DNA of 64,000 bases from Rhizobium sp. GN54 (GCF_021026345.1 NZ_JAJNCZ010000009.1:1-64000), one strand, 5' to 3'; shown: positions 1-12,600, counted from the stretch's first letter. A program made the numbers and translations. The notes: generated by a model from the sequence alone, not told the origin.

Positions 1-42
1 TGACATTTCGACTTTGCACAACTACGGACATTTCAACATGGC
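1..42. repeat. Possible insertion-sequence end (two short direct repeats)
   Basis: Two 16-bp units, at 2-17 and 27-42, share 13 of 16 bases and both begin GACATTTC. Closely spaced repeats of this kind occur at the ends of some IS21-type elements, where they bind the transposase. No transposase is visible because the window starts here. The stretch 43-241 shows no further gene. The IS interpretation is a guess from memory of such ends. Confidence 0.3.
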
Positions 43-241
43 CGCCACATCTTGCGTTACCGGGTGGGCGCAAGTTTGACGTGCGACATGCCAATGATTT
101 CCATACGCGATCGCCCCTCGCCGATCGGCGAGATGGATCGCCAGCTTGGGCGCCATCGTTCGATGAACCGCTGCAGGTGATCGAACTCTTTCGCTCCCGG
201 CGCCGGACAGGATAGCATGTTGTCGGCGAGCGGGAGGCTTC

Positions 242-1420
242 ATGGCGGACGACAGGCGGTATTGGCTGCGCAAGGACGATGCGGAGGCTTCGAGCGCGAG
301 TTTTCCCGAACTCTTTTTCGATCTCGTCTTCGTCTTCGCGCTGATCCAGCTGTCGGAGACGCTGGTGGAGGATTTCACCTTCGGCATTGCGAGCGAGGCC
401 GTGCTGTTCATCCTGGCGCTCTGGTGGGTGTGGATCCATACGACCTGGGTGACCAATCTGCTCGATTCCGAGATCGTGCCGGTCAGGATCTTTCTGTTCG
501 TACTGATGTTCCTCGGGATCGTGCTGGCGATCGCGCTTCCGAAGGCGTTCACCGACATGGGGCTCGTCTTCGCCCTCGCCTACTGTGCGATGCAACTCAG
601 CCGTTCGCTCCTTGCCCTCTACGCGTTCCGCAACGGCGATCGCGCCGCATTCACGACGTTCCTGCGTATCACCGCCTGGCTTGTGGTATCCGGTGCGCTG
701 TGGGTTGCCGGCGGCCTGTCGGAGCCGCATCTGCGCGTGCTCTTCTGGGTGGCCGCGCTCGCCGTCGAATATGTCGGCCCGGTGGTGCGCTACTGGCTGC
801 CGTCGATCGGCGCGTCGCCGCCCGAGGCGCTCAATGTCGATGGCGAGCATCTGGCCGAACGCTGTGCGCTCTTCGTCATCATCGCGCTCGGCGAGACGAT
901 CCTGACGACAGGCAAGAACGCCTCGGCGCATCTCGAAAATGCGGCTACGATGCCGGTCCTCGTGCTGGCCTTTCTCACCACCGTGCTGATGTGGTGGCTC
1001 TACTTCCACCACGGCCAGGAGAAGGCGGCCGAGAAGGCGGAACGGACGAGCAGGCCGCAGGAAACCGCCCAGCATCTCTTCACCTATGGCCACCTGCCGA
1101 TCATCGCCGGTATCATCCTGACCGCCGTCGGTGAGGATTTCAGCCTCACCCACCCGTTAGAGAGCGGTTCGGCCAGCAGCGCCCTGGCGCTTCTCGGCGG
1201 CCCTGCCCTCTATCTCGCCGGCCTCGGCTGGATGCGGGCGGCTTCGTCGCGCATCGTCCCCTACGCCCATATCGCCGGCATCGCCCTGCTCGGCGCCACC
1301 TATCTGCTGGTGTCGAACACCACCAATTTTCTGATCCATCTGACCGCGGTGGCCATCCTCCTCGGCGTGGCCGTCGGCGAGGCGGCGGCCGTGAAACGGT
1401 ACGGCTCGCGCGCCGCCTGA
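242..1420 (+). CDS. Low temperature requirement protein A (LtrA family)
   Basis: This is a 392-aa polytopic membrane protein of the LtrA family, named after a Listeria gene needed for growth in the cold. Its transport or other activity is not established. The N-terminal signature FPELFFDLVFVFAL at residues 21-34 is typical of the family and is followed by about ten or more hydrophobic segments to the C-terminus. The length fits the family (about 380-400 aa). The start is supported by a GGGAGG ribosome site five bases upstream. It stands alone, ahead of the EF-G-like gene. The family assignment is firm and the function is open. Confidence 0.85.
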   Translation: MADDRRYWLRKDDAEASSASFPELFFDLVFVFALIQLSETLVEDFTFGIASEAVLFILALWWVWIHTTWVTNLLDSEIVPVRIFLFVLMFLGIVLAIALPKAFTDMGLVFALAYCAMQLSRSLLALYAFRNGDRAAFTTFLRITAWLVVSGALWVAGGLSEPHLRVLFWVAALAVEYVGPVVRYWLPSIGASPPEALNVDGEHLAERCALFVIIALGETILTTGKNASAHLENAATMPVLVLAFLTTVLMWWLYFHHGQEKAAEKAERTSRPQETAQHLFTYGHLPIIAGIILTAVGEDFSLTHPLESGSASSALALLGGPALYLAGLGWMRAASSRIVPYAHIAGIALLGATYLLVSNTTNFLIHLTAVAILLGVAVGEAAAVKRYGSRAA

Positions 1421-1551
1421 TGCCGCCGGCTGCCTAGGCTGCCGAAGACAGCATTGCGACCGGGCACGGCTTGGGCCTTGAAAGAAAATGCGTTCCCCTC
1501 TCTGGCGCTTCCGTCCGCTTCGCGTCATCCTGTTGAAAGGAGAGAGTTGCG

Positions 1552-3528
1552 ATGCTGGCAGAGGGAGGAATGCCGATGCGCTGCTTTGCCGTGGTCGGTC
1601 CGTCGCAGGCGGGCAAATCGACGCTCGTCGAAAAACTGGGCGCGCTGGAGGGCGGCGGCAAGAAGACCGCCTCGCCGTCCGGATTGAACATAAGCACCTT
1701 CGAATACGGCGGTGAAGCCTGGTGCGCGCTCGATACGCCGGGCTCGGTCGAGGCCATCGCCCATGCGCAGAACGCGCTGCTGGCCAGCGACGCCTGCATC
1801 CTGTGCGTTTCGCCGGCGCCGGAGGAAGCCGTTCTCGCCGCGCCCTATCTCAGGGTCATCGAGGCGTCCGGGACGCCCTGCATCATCTTCGTCAACCGGA
1901 TCGACGAGCCGCGCGGCCGCATCCGCGACGTGATCGCGGCCCTCCAGGATTATGCCGGCCATACGCTCGTCCTCCGGCAGGTGCCGATCCGTGAGGGCGA
2001 GACGATCGTCGGCAGCGTCGATCTCATTTCCGAGCGAGCCTGGCGCTACCGCGAGGGCCAGCCATCCAATCTCGTCGCCCTGCCGAAGGACGTCACGGAG
2101 CGCGAACAGGAGGCGCGCACCGAGCTTCTCGAGCATCTTTCGGAGTTCGACGACTGGCTGCTGGAGGAACTGATCGAGGATCGCGAGCCGGACGGCGCCG
2201 CCCTCTATTCCATCGCCACCCGCATCCTGAAGGAAAACCGCATCACCCCCGTCTTCATCGGCTCGGCCGGCCACGGCAACGGCATGCAGCGGCTGATGAA
2301 GGCGCTGCGCCACGAGGCGCCGCCGGTCGAAGCCCTGCGCGACCGGCTCGCCGCGGCGGCCGGTGCCGACATTGCCGCCATGACCTTCCACGCCTTCCAT
2401 CGCCAGAACATCGGCAAGACCGTGCTGGGCCGCGCGCTCGGCGAAATCAAACAGGCCGCGGCCCTCGGCGAAGGCGGTCTCGGCACGCTGCAGGATCCAA
2501 TTGCCGCCCGCCCGGTCGCCAACGGCCAGCTTGCGCCGGGAGAGGTGTTCGCCTCGGTCAAGTCGGATCGCCTGCCCGTCCCTGCCCTGCTCGCGGTCGG
2601 CACTGCCTTCCCGCCGCCGGACTGGACGGCGCCGCCCTCGCCCATGCTGGAGCGGATCCTCGTTCCGAACAACGAACGCGACGAGACCAAGCTGTCCTCG
2701 GCGCTCGCCAAGATCGCCGAGACAGACCGCGGCCTGCGCCTGTCGCAGGAGGAAGGCACCGGCGCCTACCTGATCAGCATCCAGGGCCTCCTGCATCTGC
2801 GCGAGGTCGCAAGGACGCTCTCCGACGTCTTCCACATCGTGGTGGAGGACCAGCCGCCGAGCCCGGTCTATCGGGAGACGATCTCGCGGCCGTCAGACGT
2901 CCACTATCGCCACCGCAAGCAGACGGGCGGCGCCGGCCAGTTCGCCGACGTCAAGCTCAGCGTCCATCCGAACGGCCGCGGCGACGGCTTTTCCTTTGCC
3001 GAGGTCGTCAAGGGCGGCGCGGTGCCGCGCAACTTCATCCCAGCCGTCGAGGCCGGCGCGCGCGAGGCCATGGACAAGGGACCGCTCGGCTTCGGCGTCA
3101 TCGATGTCGGCGTGACCCTGACGGACGGCCAGCATCATGCCGTCGACAGCTCAGAATATGCCTTCCGCACCGCCGCCAAGATGGGGGCGCGGCAGGCCAT
3201 GGCACAGGCCGCGCCGGTGCTGATGCAGCCGATAGCTCGCGTCGAGATCCACATCCCCTCGGTCTATACCGGCGGGCTGGTGCAGATCGTGTCGGCGCTC
3301 AAGGGCCAGGTGCTCGGCTTCGACCGCGACGAGGCAGCCAAGGGTTGGGACACGTTCCGCGCCCTCATTCCCGCCAGCATGCTCGAGGACCTGGCCCGCT
3401 CGCTCCGCTCGGCCACCCAGGGCATCGGCTACTTCTCCAAGGCGTTCGACCATTTCGAGGAGGTCTACGGCAAGGAGGCGGATGCGATCGTGGCAGCGCA
3501 CGGGCAGCAGATGGCGCACGGCCAATGA
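1552..3528 (+). CDS. Elongation factor G-like GTPase
   Basis: This 658-aa protein has the EF-G domain order: GTPase domain with a P-loop (GPSQAGKST, about residues 13-21), DTPG (about 62-65) and NRID in place of NKxD, then domain II, and domains III to V. The C-terminal half keeps the EF-G domain IV and V pattern, for example FIPAVEAGAREAM and VQIVSALKGQVLGF. It is shorter than canonical EF-G (about 700 aa) and belongs to the EF-G-like paralogues common in alphaproteobacteria, whose role is not settled. An AGGAG site precedes the chosen ATG. An internal ATG at 1570 with its own GGAGG is an alternative start. The gene stands alone rather than with rpsL/rpsG/tuf, which fits a paralogue, not the housekeeping factor. 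Confidence 0.85.
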   Translation: MLAEGGMPMRCFAVVGPSQAGKSTLVEKLGALEGGGKKTASPSGLNISTFEYGGEAWCALDTPGSVEAIAHAQNALLASDACILCVSPAPEEAVLAAPYLRVIEASGTPCIIFVNRIDEPRGRIRDVIAALQDYAGHTLVLRQVPIREGETIVGSVDLISERAWRYREGQPSNLVALPKDVTEREQEARTELLEHLSEFDDWLLEELIEDREPDGAALYSIATRILKENRITPVFIGSAGHGNGMQRLMKALRHEAPPVEALRDRLAAAAGADIAAMTFHAFHRQNIGKTVLGRALGEIKQAAALGEGGLGTLQDPIAARPVANGQLAPGEVFASVKSDRLPVPALLAVGTAFPPPDWTAPPSPMLERILVPNNERDETKLSSALAKIAETDRGLRLSQEEGTGAYLISIQGLLHLREVARTLSDVFHIVVEDQPPSPVYRETISRPSDVHYRHRKQTGGAGQFADVKLSVHPNGRGDGFSFAEVVKGGAVPRNFIPAVEAGAREAMDKGPLGFGVIDVGVTLTDGQHHAVDSSEYAFRTAAKMGARQAMAQAAPVLMQPIARVEIHIPSVYTGGLVQIVSALKGQVLGFDRDEAAKGWDTFRALIPASMLEDLARSLRSATQGIGYFSKAFDHFEEVYGKEADAIVAAHGQQMAHGQ

Positions 3529-3742
3529 AGCGGGGTGCGAGCGGCAACGGGCAGTTCGCCACCATGCCGGCAATCTGGCACGCTGAATCTCAGGCGTCGC
3601 ATTAGAATTGTTACAGATATAACTGATATTAAATCATAAATATCTGGATTTATTAGCCAGGAGCCCTCCTCCCGCCCTGCCTATGCCCTCTTCCAAATCT
3701 CAGGATGTGCGCTAGCTTTCACAGATGGGATCGGAGCGCGCC

Positions 3743-4165
3743 ATGAAGATCGTCCGGGCTGCCCTCGCAGTCTGCACGCTGCTGCTGCCGCCGGCAGGAC
3801 CGGCCACGGCAGACGATCCGGTCCTGACCGTGCAGAAGGTGATCGCTGCACAGATCGAGGCTTTTCTTGCCGACGATGCGGCTGCGGCCTATGCCTTCGC
3901 CTCCCCGGCCATCCGGCAAAAATTCCCCGACGAGACGTCCTTCTTCGACATGGTCAAGCGCGGTTATGCGCCCGTCTATCGCCCCGGCAATTTCGCCTTC
4001 GGCCGCAGCAGGGTCGCAGACGACACCGTCCTGCAGGAGGTCCTAATCAGCGGCAGCGACGGCAAGGACTGGACCGCCGTCTACCAGGTCGTGCGCCAGC
4101 CCGATGGCAGCTACAGGATCAACGGCGTGCACATGATGCGCTCGGTGGCGGGGCCGGACATCTGA
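3743..4165 (+). CDS. DUF4864 domain secreted protein
   Basis: This is a 140-aa protein with an N-terminal signal peptide (MKIVRAALAVCTLLLPPAGPA, cleavage expected near ATADD), so it is exported. The mature part matches the DUF4864 pattern: QIEAFLADDAAAAYAFASPAI followed by a compact NTF2/SnoaL-like fold ending in YRINGVHMMRS. No catalytic function is known. The start at 3743 was preferred over the upstream ATG at 3725 because it begins directly at the signal peptide. It is a single gene, convergent with tgt. Confidence 0.75.
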   Translation: MKIVRAALAVCTLLLPPAGPATADDPVLTVQKVIAAQIEAFLADDAAAAYAFASPAIRQKFPDETSFFDMVKRGYAPVYRPGNFAFGRSRVADDTVLQEVLISGSDGKDWTAVYQVVRQPDGSYRINGVHMMRSVAGPDI

Positions 4166-4244
4166 GCGGCCTCATACCCGAACCTGTTTTTCAGGAAATC
4201 CAATTATCCTACTGTTTTTAATAATACTCGTAGCATAATCGGTG

Positions 4245-5384
4245 TCAGGCGTTCTTCTTCGCTTCCGCCTCGCCGCGCGCCCAGCCGTCCTGCGTCTCCG
4301 CCATGAAGTCGCTGTAGCGACCCTCTTCGATCGCAGCGCGGATGCCGGCCATCAGTTCCTGGTAGTAGGCGAGGTTGCTCCAGGTCAAAAGCATGCCGCC
4401 GAGCGATTCGTTGGCGCGCACGAGGTGATGCAGATAGGCGCGCGAGTAGTCGCGGGTCGCCGGGCAGGCCGATTGCTCGTCGAGCGGGCGCATGTCCTCG
4501 GCATGGCGGGCGTTGCGGATGTTGATGCGGCCGTGGCGGGTGAAGGCCAGGCCGTGACGGCCGGAGCGGGTCGGCATCACGCAGTCAAACATGTCGATGC
4601 CGTGTGCCACCGATTTCAGGATATCGTCCGGCGTGCCGACGCCCATCAGGTAGCGCGGCTTTTCGTACGGCAGGTGCGGACAGGTGGTGTCGATCATTTC
4701 GAGCATGATCGCCTGCGGCTCGCCGACCGCCAGGCCGCCGATCGCATAGCCCTTGAGGTCGAGGCCGGAAAGCGCCTGCGCCGAGCGCACGCGCAGTTCC
4801 GCGATGTCGCCGCCCTGGACGATGCCGAACATCGCCTTGCCCGGCTGATTGCCGAAGGCCACCTTGCAGCGCTCGGCCCAGCGGTAGGACATCTCCATCG
4901 CCCGCTCGATCTCTTTCGGTTCCGCGGGCAGGCGCACGCATTCGTCGAGCTGCATCTGGATGTCGCTGTCGAGCAGGCCCTGGATCTCGATCGAGCGCTC
5001 CGGCGACATATGGTGCAGCGAGCCGTCGACATGGCTCTTGAAGGTCACGCCCTGCTCGTCGAGCTTGCGCAGGCCGGAGAGCGACATCACCTGGAAGCCG
5101 CCGGAATCGGTCAGGATCGGCCAGGGCCAGCGGATCAGTTCGTGCAGGCCGCCGAGGCGGGCGACGCGTTCGGCGCCCGGGCGCAGCATCAGGTGATAGG
5201 TGTTGCCGAGGATGATGTCGGCGCCGAGGTCGCGCACCTGGTCCAGATACATCGCCTTGACGGTGCCGACCGTGCCGACCGGCATGAAGGCCGGCGTGCG
5301 GATCGTCCCGCGCGGCATGGAGACTTCGCCGCGCCGCGCCTTGCCGTCGGTCGCAAGCAGCTTGAATTCGAAGCGTTCGGTCAT
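4245..5384 (-). CDS. tgt: Queuine tRNA-ribosyltransferase (Tgt)
   Basis: Tgt exchanges guanine-34 for the queuine precursor preQ1 in tRNAs with GUN anticodons. The 379-aa protein has the (beta/alpha)8 family landmarks [21 protein letters not shown] (general Asp) and [13 protein letters not shown] (nucleophile Asp). The usual C-terminal zinc site (Cys-x-Cys-x2-Cys plus a His about 26 residues later) is largely absent. The aligned stretch reads [17 protein letters not shown] and later TWSNL, so three of the four ligands are replaced. The start overlaps the stop of queA by four bases (ATGA), which fits translational coupling in a queuosine operon. Confidence 0.95.
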   Translation of the reverse strand: MTERFEFKLLATDGKARRGEVSMPRGTIRTPAFMPVGTVGTVKAMYLDQVRDLGADIILGNTYHLMLRPGAERVARLGGLHELIRWPWPILTDSGGFQVMSLSGLRKLDEQGVTFKSHVDGSLHHMSPERSIEIQGLLDSDIQMQLDECVRLPAEPKEIERAMEMSYRWAERCKVAFGNQPGKAMFGIVQGGDIAELRVRSAQALSGLDLKGYAIGGLAVGEPQAIMLEMIDTTCPHLPYEKPRYLMGVGTPDDILKSVAHGIDMFDCVMPTRSGRHGLAFTRHGRINIRNARHAEDMRPLDEQSACPATRDYSRAYLHHLVRANESLGGMLLTWSNLAYYQELMAGIRAAIEEGRYSDFMAETQDGWARGEAEAKKNA

Positions 5385-6466
5385 GGTTCTTTCCGGAAGA
5401 GCAGGCTGGCGTCGCCATAGGAGTAGAAGCGATAGCCGGTCTCGATGGCGTGCGCATAGGCCGCCCGCATCGTCTCCAGCCCGCTGAAGGCCGAGACGAG
5501 CATGAACAGCGTCGACTTCGGCAGATGGAAATTGGTCATCAGCACGTCGGCGGTGCGAAACCGGTAGCCCGGCGTGATGAAGATGCCGGTGGCGCCCGAC
5601 CAGGGCTCGATCGTGCCGTCCTCGCGCGCCGCACTTTCGAGCAGACGGAGCGAGGTTGTTCCGACACAGACGATCCGACCGCCGCGTGCCCGCACGGCGT
5701 TCAGCGCCTCTGCCGTCCGCCTCGAAACATAACCGATCTCCTGGTGCATGACGTGGTCGTCGGTATCGTCGGCCTTGACCGGCAGGAACGTCCCCGCCCC
5801 CACATGCAGCGTCACGAAATGGCGCTCGACGCCCTTGCGATCGAGCGCCTCGAACAGCGCCTCGGTGAAGTGCAGGCCGGCCGTGGGCGCGGCGACGGCG
5901 CCCTCCTCGCGGGCATAGATCGTCTGGTAGTCGCGGCGGTCGTCGGCGTCGTCCTCGCGCTTGGAGGCGATATAGGGCGGCAGCGGGATGTGGCCGACCG
6001 CGGCGATCGCCTCGTCGAGGATGGGGCCGGACAGATCGAAGCGCAACGTCACCTCGCCGCCCTCGCCCTTCTCCTCCACGATCGCATCGAGCGCGCCGAG
6101 CAGGCAGGCGTTGCCGCCGTGGCCGAAGGCGATGCGGTCGCCGACCTTGATCCGCTTGCCGGGGCGGGCAAACGCTTTCCAGCGATCGGCGGCGATGCGC
6201 ATGTGCAGCGTGGCGGAGACCTGCTGGCCGCCTGCCCCTTCGCGATGGCGGATGCCTTCCAGCTGCGCCGGGATCACGCGGGTATCGTTGAAGACCAGGG
6301 CGTCGCCCGCCTGCAGGAAGTCCGGCAGGTCGCCGACATGGCGATCCTCGAAAGGCCGGGCTTCGCCGGGACGGACGACGAGCAGCCGCGCCGCCTCGCG
6401 CGGGGTCACCGGGCGTAGGGCGATCCGCTCCTCGGGGAGCTCGAAGTCGAACAGGTCAATGCGCAT
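5381..6466 (-). CDS. queA: S-adenosylmethionine:tRNA ribosyltransferase-isomerase (QueA)
   Basis: QueA transfers and isomerises the ribosyl group of SAM onto preQ1-modified tRNA to make epoxyqueuosine, the step after Tgt. The 361-aa product starts with the family pattern [19 protein letters not shown] and contains APTAGLHFT and [11 protein letters not shown]. Upstream in-frame codons to 6547 exist, but the MRIDLF start matches the family. The stop overlaps the tgt start by four bases, so the two genes form one operon. Confidence 0.95.
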   Translation of the reverse strand: MRIDLFDFELPEERIALRPVTPREAARLLVVRPGEARPFEDRHVGDLPDFLQAGDALVFNDTRVIPAQLEGIRHREGAGGQQVSATLHMRIAADRWKAFARPGKRIKVGDRIAFGHGGNACLLGALDAIVEEKGEGGEVTLRFDLSGPILDEAIAAVGHIPLPPYIASKREDDADDRRDYQTIYAREEGAVAAPTAGLHFTEALFEALDRKGVERHFVTLHVGAGTFLPVKADDTDDHVMHQEIGYVSRRTAEALNAVRARGGRIVCVGTTSLRLLESAAREDGTIEPWSGATGIFITPGYRFRTADVLMTNFHLPKSTLFMLVSAFSGLETMRAAYAHAIETGYRFYSYGDASLLFRKEP

Positions 6467-6577
6467 CGGAACTAGGATCTTCGGGTTCGTCGTGGCGATA
6501 AACCATTTCGGCGAAAAAGGGAAACCCGCCCCGGCGCCTGCGCGCAAACGGAGCGGGTTTCCGGCACGTTGCAGCGA

Positions 6578-7087
6578 TCAGGCGTCGGCTGCGACCTTCA
6601 TCGAGACGATGGTGTCGGGATCCTTCACCGGCTCGCCACGCTTGATCTTGTCGATGTTGTCCATCCCGTCGATGACCTGGCCCCAGACCGAATACTGCTT
6701 GTTCAGCCAGGGGGCGTCGGTGAAGCAGATGAAAAACTGCGAGTTGGCCGAATTCGGCATCTGGCTGCGGGCCATCGAGCAGGTGCCGCGGACGTGGCTC
6801 ATGTTCGAGAATTCGGCCTTCAGGTCCGGCTTTTCCGAGCCGCCCATGCCGGCACGGGCGGGGTTGAAGTCCTTGCCGCCGGTCTTGCCGTACTGGACGT
6901 CGCCGGTCTGGGCCATGAAGTCCTCGATGACGCGGTGGAACACGACGCCGTCATAGGCGCCCTCGCGCGTCAGCTCCTTGATGCGGGCGACGTGGCCGGG
7001 GGCGAGATCCGGCAGAAGCTGGATGACGACCTTGCCCTTCGAGGTCTCCATGATGATGGTGTTTTCCGGATCCTTGATCTCGGCCAT
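6578..7087 (-). CDS. Peptidyl-prolyl cis-trans isomerase, cyclophilin type, cytoplasmic
   Basis: This is a 169-aa cyclophilin (PpiB type) without a signal peptide, so a cytoplasmic prolyl isomerase is expected. Family landmarks are VVFHRVIEDFMAQTGD, the GSEKPDLKAEFSN loop and NSANSQFFICF. A paralogue with a signal peptide lies just upstream on the same strand, 25 bp away, suggesting duplication followed by division between compartments. An AGGAGA ribosome site precedes the start. The pair sits between coaD and queA. Confidence 0.92.
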   Translation of the reverse strand: MAEIKDPENTIIMETSKGKVVIQLLPDLAPGHVARIKELTREGAYDGVVFHRVIEDFMAQTGDVQYGKTGGKDFNPARAGMGGSEKPDLKAEFSNMSHVRGTCSMARSQMPNSANSQFFICFTDAPWLNKQYSVWGQVIDGMDNIDKIKRGEPVKDPDTIVSMKVAADA

Positions 7088-7112
7088 GGTCTTTCTCCTT
7101 GGTTTGGAAGGC

Positions 7113-7688
7113 TTACTTTCCGACGGTGACCTTGATCATCCGGTCGGGCTCGGTGACGGCGCCGTTGTTGGCATCGTCGCCGCGCTTGATCTTGTCGACG
7201 TTCTCCATGCCTTCGACCACCTGGCCGACGACCGTGTACTGGCCGTTCAGGAAATCGCCCGGGGCGAACATGATGAAGAACTGCGAATTGGCGGAATTGG
7301 GGTCCTGGGCGCGCGCCATGCCGACCGTGCCGCGCACGAAGGGCACGTCGGAGAACTCGGCCGGCAGGTTCGGCTCCGAAGAACCGCCGGTGCCGGCGGC
7401 CGAAGCGTCGAAGCCCTGCTCCATGTCGCCGTACTGGACGTCGCCGGTCTGCGCCATGAAGCCGTCGATGACGCGGTGGAAGGCGACGTTGTCGTATTCG
7501 CCCTTCTCCGCCAGCGCCTTGAGGCGCTCGACATGCTTGGGCGCGACATCCGGACGCAACTCGACGACGACCGGGCCGTCCTTCAGCTGGATCGTCAGGT
7601 ATTCCTTCGCCTGGGCCCAGGCGCTGCCGCTGGCGGTAGCAAGAAGGAGGGCGCCGGCAAGGGCGTACTTGAAGAGTTTCATGGTCAC
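7113..7688 (-). CDS. Peptidyl-prolyl cis-trans isomerase, cyclophilin type, periplasmic
   Basis: This 191-aa cyclophilin has an N-terminal signal peptide (MKLFKYALAGALLLATASGSAWA), so the enzyme should act on proteins folding in the periplasm. It keeps FHRVIDGFMAQTGD and NSANSQFFIMF. It is the upstream member of a tandem cyclophilin pair and follows coaD by 19 bp. A GGAG site lies before the start. A lipid-type cleavage site is not apparent. Confidence 0.92.
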   Translation of the reverse strand: MTMKLFKYALAGALLLATASGSAWAQAKEYLTIQLKDGPVVVELRPDVAPKHVERLKALAEKGEYDNVAFHRVIDGFMAQTGDVQYGDMEQGFDASAAGTGGSSEPNLPAEFSDVPFVRGTVGMARAQDPNSANSQFFIMFAPGDFLNGQYTVVGQVVEGMENVDKIKRGDDANNGAVTEPDRMIKVTVGK

Positions 7689-7707
7689 TCCGTTTCGTTG
7701 AAATGGA

Positions 7708-8202
7708 TCAGGTGCGCCTGCGCGCCTTCAACGCTGCATCGACGACCCTGGGAACAAAGGCGCTGACGTCACCGCCCATTCCCGCGATCTGACGAACCAA
7801 TGTGGCGGTTATGGGTCGCGATGCAACCCCCGCAGGCAGGAATACGGTCTGGACGTCCGGTGCCATCTGCTGGTTCATGCCGGCCATCTGCATCTCGTAG
7901 TCGAGATCGGTGCCGTCGCGCAGGCCCCGGATCAGGAGGTGCGCGGCATGGGACCTCGCCGCATCGACCACCAGCTTGTCGAAGGAGACCACGGTGACGT
8001 CGGCAGCGCGCGCGGGCAGCGCCTCGGCGATCGCCTGCCGGATCAGGTCGGCGCGCTCATCGAAGGAGAACAGCGGCGTCTTGCCGGGATGGATGCCGAT
8101 CGCGACCACCACCTTCGGCGCAATGTTCAGCGCCTGCACAAGCACGTCGAGGTGCCCGTTGGTGATCGGGTCGAAGGAACCCGGATAGAAGGCGACGGCC
8201 AT
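7708..8202 (-). CDS. coaD: Phosphopantetheine adenylyltransferase (CoaD)
   Basis: CoaD adenylates 4'-phosphopantetheine to dephospho-CoA, the penultimate step of coenzyme A synthesis. The 164-aa length is standard. The nucleotidyltransferase signature [14 protein letters not shown] (with the T/HxGH element) lies at residues 7-20, and [15 protein letters not shown] matches the family core. It leads the run coaD-ppi-ppi-queA-tgt on the minus strand. The 8203-8450 gap upstream carries only its promoter region. Confidence 0.95.
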   Translation of the reverse strand: MAVAFYPGSFDPITNGHLDVLVQALNIAPKVVVAIGIHPGKTPLFSFDERADLIRQAIAEALPARAADVTVVSFDKLVVDAARSHAAHLLIRGLRDGTDLDYEMQMAGMNQQMAPDVQTVFLPAGVASRPITATLVRQIAGMGGDVSAFVPRVVDAALKARRRT

Positions 8203-8450
8203 GGCGTTTTCCCGTTTTGGCGCGTTGTGTCATGCGGCAGAGCCATAAGCAAGAGAGCGGCCTGCCGAAGCCACCGGTGTCCCCGTCAAACTGACGGGCT
8301 CGATGCCACCGACGCGACGTGCAGGACCGGTCCGCCGCGTATGGCTTCGATGTCCATATAGGTGATCGGGAACAAATGTCGAAGCAGCGGCGTTCTGGTT
8401 GCAAGTTCAATCAAGGGAATGCGTTTTCCGATAGGAAAAGGAAAAGCACC

Positions 8451-8591
8451 ATGGCACTCGCACTACTCTGCCTGACGATGTTCGTCCTCCTGACCACGGC
8501 CAGCATGCGGGCCACCCGCCGCGAAGCGCGCCGGAGCTCCATCGCGGCCAGCCCGCGCGGCAAGTGGATCCGCACCCATCGGGAGGCTTGA
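8451..8591 (+). CDS. Small membrane protein, 46 aa (first of tandem pair)
   Basis: This 46-aa ORF has one N-terminal hydrophobic segment (ALALLCLTMFVLLTTASM) followed by a strongly basic tail (RATRREARRSSIAASPRGK). A purine-rich stretch with GGAAAAGG precedes the ATG. Its stop is two bases before the start of a second ORF of exactly the same length and layout, which argues that both are translated. No family was recognised. The topology suggests a bitopic inner-membrane microprotein with a cytoplasmic basic end. Confidence 0.55.
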   Translation: MALALLCLTMFVLLTTASMRATRREARRSSIAASPRGKWIRTHREA

Positions 8592-8593
8592 TC

Positions 8594-8734
8594 ATGACCG
8601 CCGTGATGATGTTCTTCGCCATCCTGATCAGCATGATCTTCACCATCGACTTTTCGCGGACCATCCTGGCGCTGCGCCAGGAGCGGGTCGCGATCAGGGC
8701 GATGCGACGGAAAGCAGGCGGCTTCGACGTGTAA
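8594..8734 (+). CDS. Small membrane protein, 46 aa (second of tandem pair)
   Basis: This 46-aa ORF begins MTAVMMFFAILISMIFTIDF, a single hydrophobic segment, and ends in a basic amphipathic tail (ALRQERVAIRAMRRKAGGF). GGGAGG lies eight bases before the ATG, at the end of the preceding microprotein gene, which suggests coupled translation. The matching length and order (membrane segment, then basic tail) suggest a paralogous or functionally paired set. The function is unknown. It is convergent with gyrA, and the shared hairpin at 8844-8870 lies between them. Confidence 0.55.
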   Translation: MTAVMMFFAILISMIFTIDFSRTILALRQERVAIRAMRRKAGGFDV

Positions 8735-8843
8735 GGCGCAAGGCCGGTTTCCGGAAAGAAGGCAACACCGGAACCCGTCCCCGCCGCACCTCCCCTTGCC
8801 GCCGTCCTCGCAGGCGCTTTCCCCTCAAGCGACCTGCATGAAG

Positions 8844-8870
8844 AAAGGCCGGCGCCCCGCGCCGGCCTTT
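8844..8870. terminator. Hairpin terminator between microprotein pair and gyrA
   Basis: A perfect 12-bp stem (AAAGGCCGGCGC / GCGCCGGCCTTT) with a three-base loop lies between two convergent units. The A and T runs at the stem ends make it usable in both directions, although the U tract is short. Confidence 0.7.
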
Positions 8871-8914
8871 CCCCTGTCTATCGCCAAGTCATTGCCGCCT
8901 GGTGACGGTCGTGC

Positions 8915-11731
<2,817 letters not shown>

Positions 11732-11970
11732 TGTCTGTCACGATCTTTGTTCGGAATCAGTCGCGGAATTTATAGCCTAACGGCTTGAACTGCGCCAATT
11801 TTGCGGGAAGTTTTGAACAGTCTTTTGCCAGAAATCCGCCAATTGCCGCAATTTGATGGCGGCTTTCAACGGCGACCGCCGCCCGCCCTTCCCTTCCCCG
11901 CGTCTGTCGCCTAACAATGGTGCAAAGCGCATCGCCAGAATGCGCATGAACCGGCACAGGGGATCGCCGC

Positions 11971-12600
11971 ATGTACGATTGGAATCTGGTCGTCAATGCC
12001 ATGGCGACCTTGCTGGTGACGCTGGACCCGCCCGGGCTTGCGCCGATCTTCCTGGGGCTCACCGTCGGCATGAACCGCTCGGAGCGGACCCAGGTCGCGT
12101 TCCGCGGCTCCATCATCGCCTTTGCCATCCTCGCGGCCTTCGCCCTGTTCGGGGCCGGGATCCTCGGCGTGCTCGGCATATCCATGGCCGCCTTCCGCAT
12201 CGCGGGCGGCCTGCTCCTCTTCTTCATCGCCTTCGAGATGGTGTTCGAGCGCCGGCAGGAACGGAAGAAGAAGACCTCGGAGGTGGCCGTCACCAAGGAT
12301 CACATCCGCAACATCGCCGTCTTTCCGCTGGCCCTGCCGTTGATCGCGGGCCCCGGCGCCATTTCGGCGACGCTGCTTCTGGCGGGCTCGATGTCCTCGC
12401 CTGTCGGACGGGTGGCCCTGATCGGCGTCATCGCGCTCTGCGTCGCCATCGTGTTCGCGACGCTCTATGTCGCCGAAAGGATCGACCGCTACCTCGGCGT
12501 CACCGGACGGGCGATCCTGACGCGGCTCCTCGGCGTCATCCTCGCAGCCCTTGCCGTGCAGTTCGTCGTCGACGGCACCCGTGCCGCCTTCGTCATCTGA
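11971..12600 (+). CDS. MarC family integral membrane protein
   Basis: This 209-aa protein has six predicted hydrophobic segments and the MarC/UPF0056 pattern: LLVTLDPPGLAPIFL near the N-terminus and FPLALPLIAGPGAIS in the middle. MarC proteins were named from the E. coli mar locus but are not needed for multidrug resistance, and their transport role is unresolved. The gene is divergent from gyrA across about 240 bp in which no further gene was seen. Confidence 0.9.
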   Translation: MYDWNLVVNAMATLLVTLDPPGLAPIFLGLTVGMNRSERTQVAFRGSIIAFAILAAFALFGAGILGVLGISMAAFRIAGGLLLFFIAFEMVFERRQERKKKTSEVAVTKDHIRNIAVFPLALPLIAGPGAISATLLLAGSMSSPVGRVALIGVIALCVAIVFATLYVAERIDRYLGVTGRAILTRLLGVILAALAVQFVVDGTRAAFVI

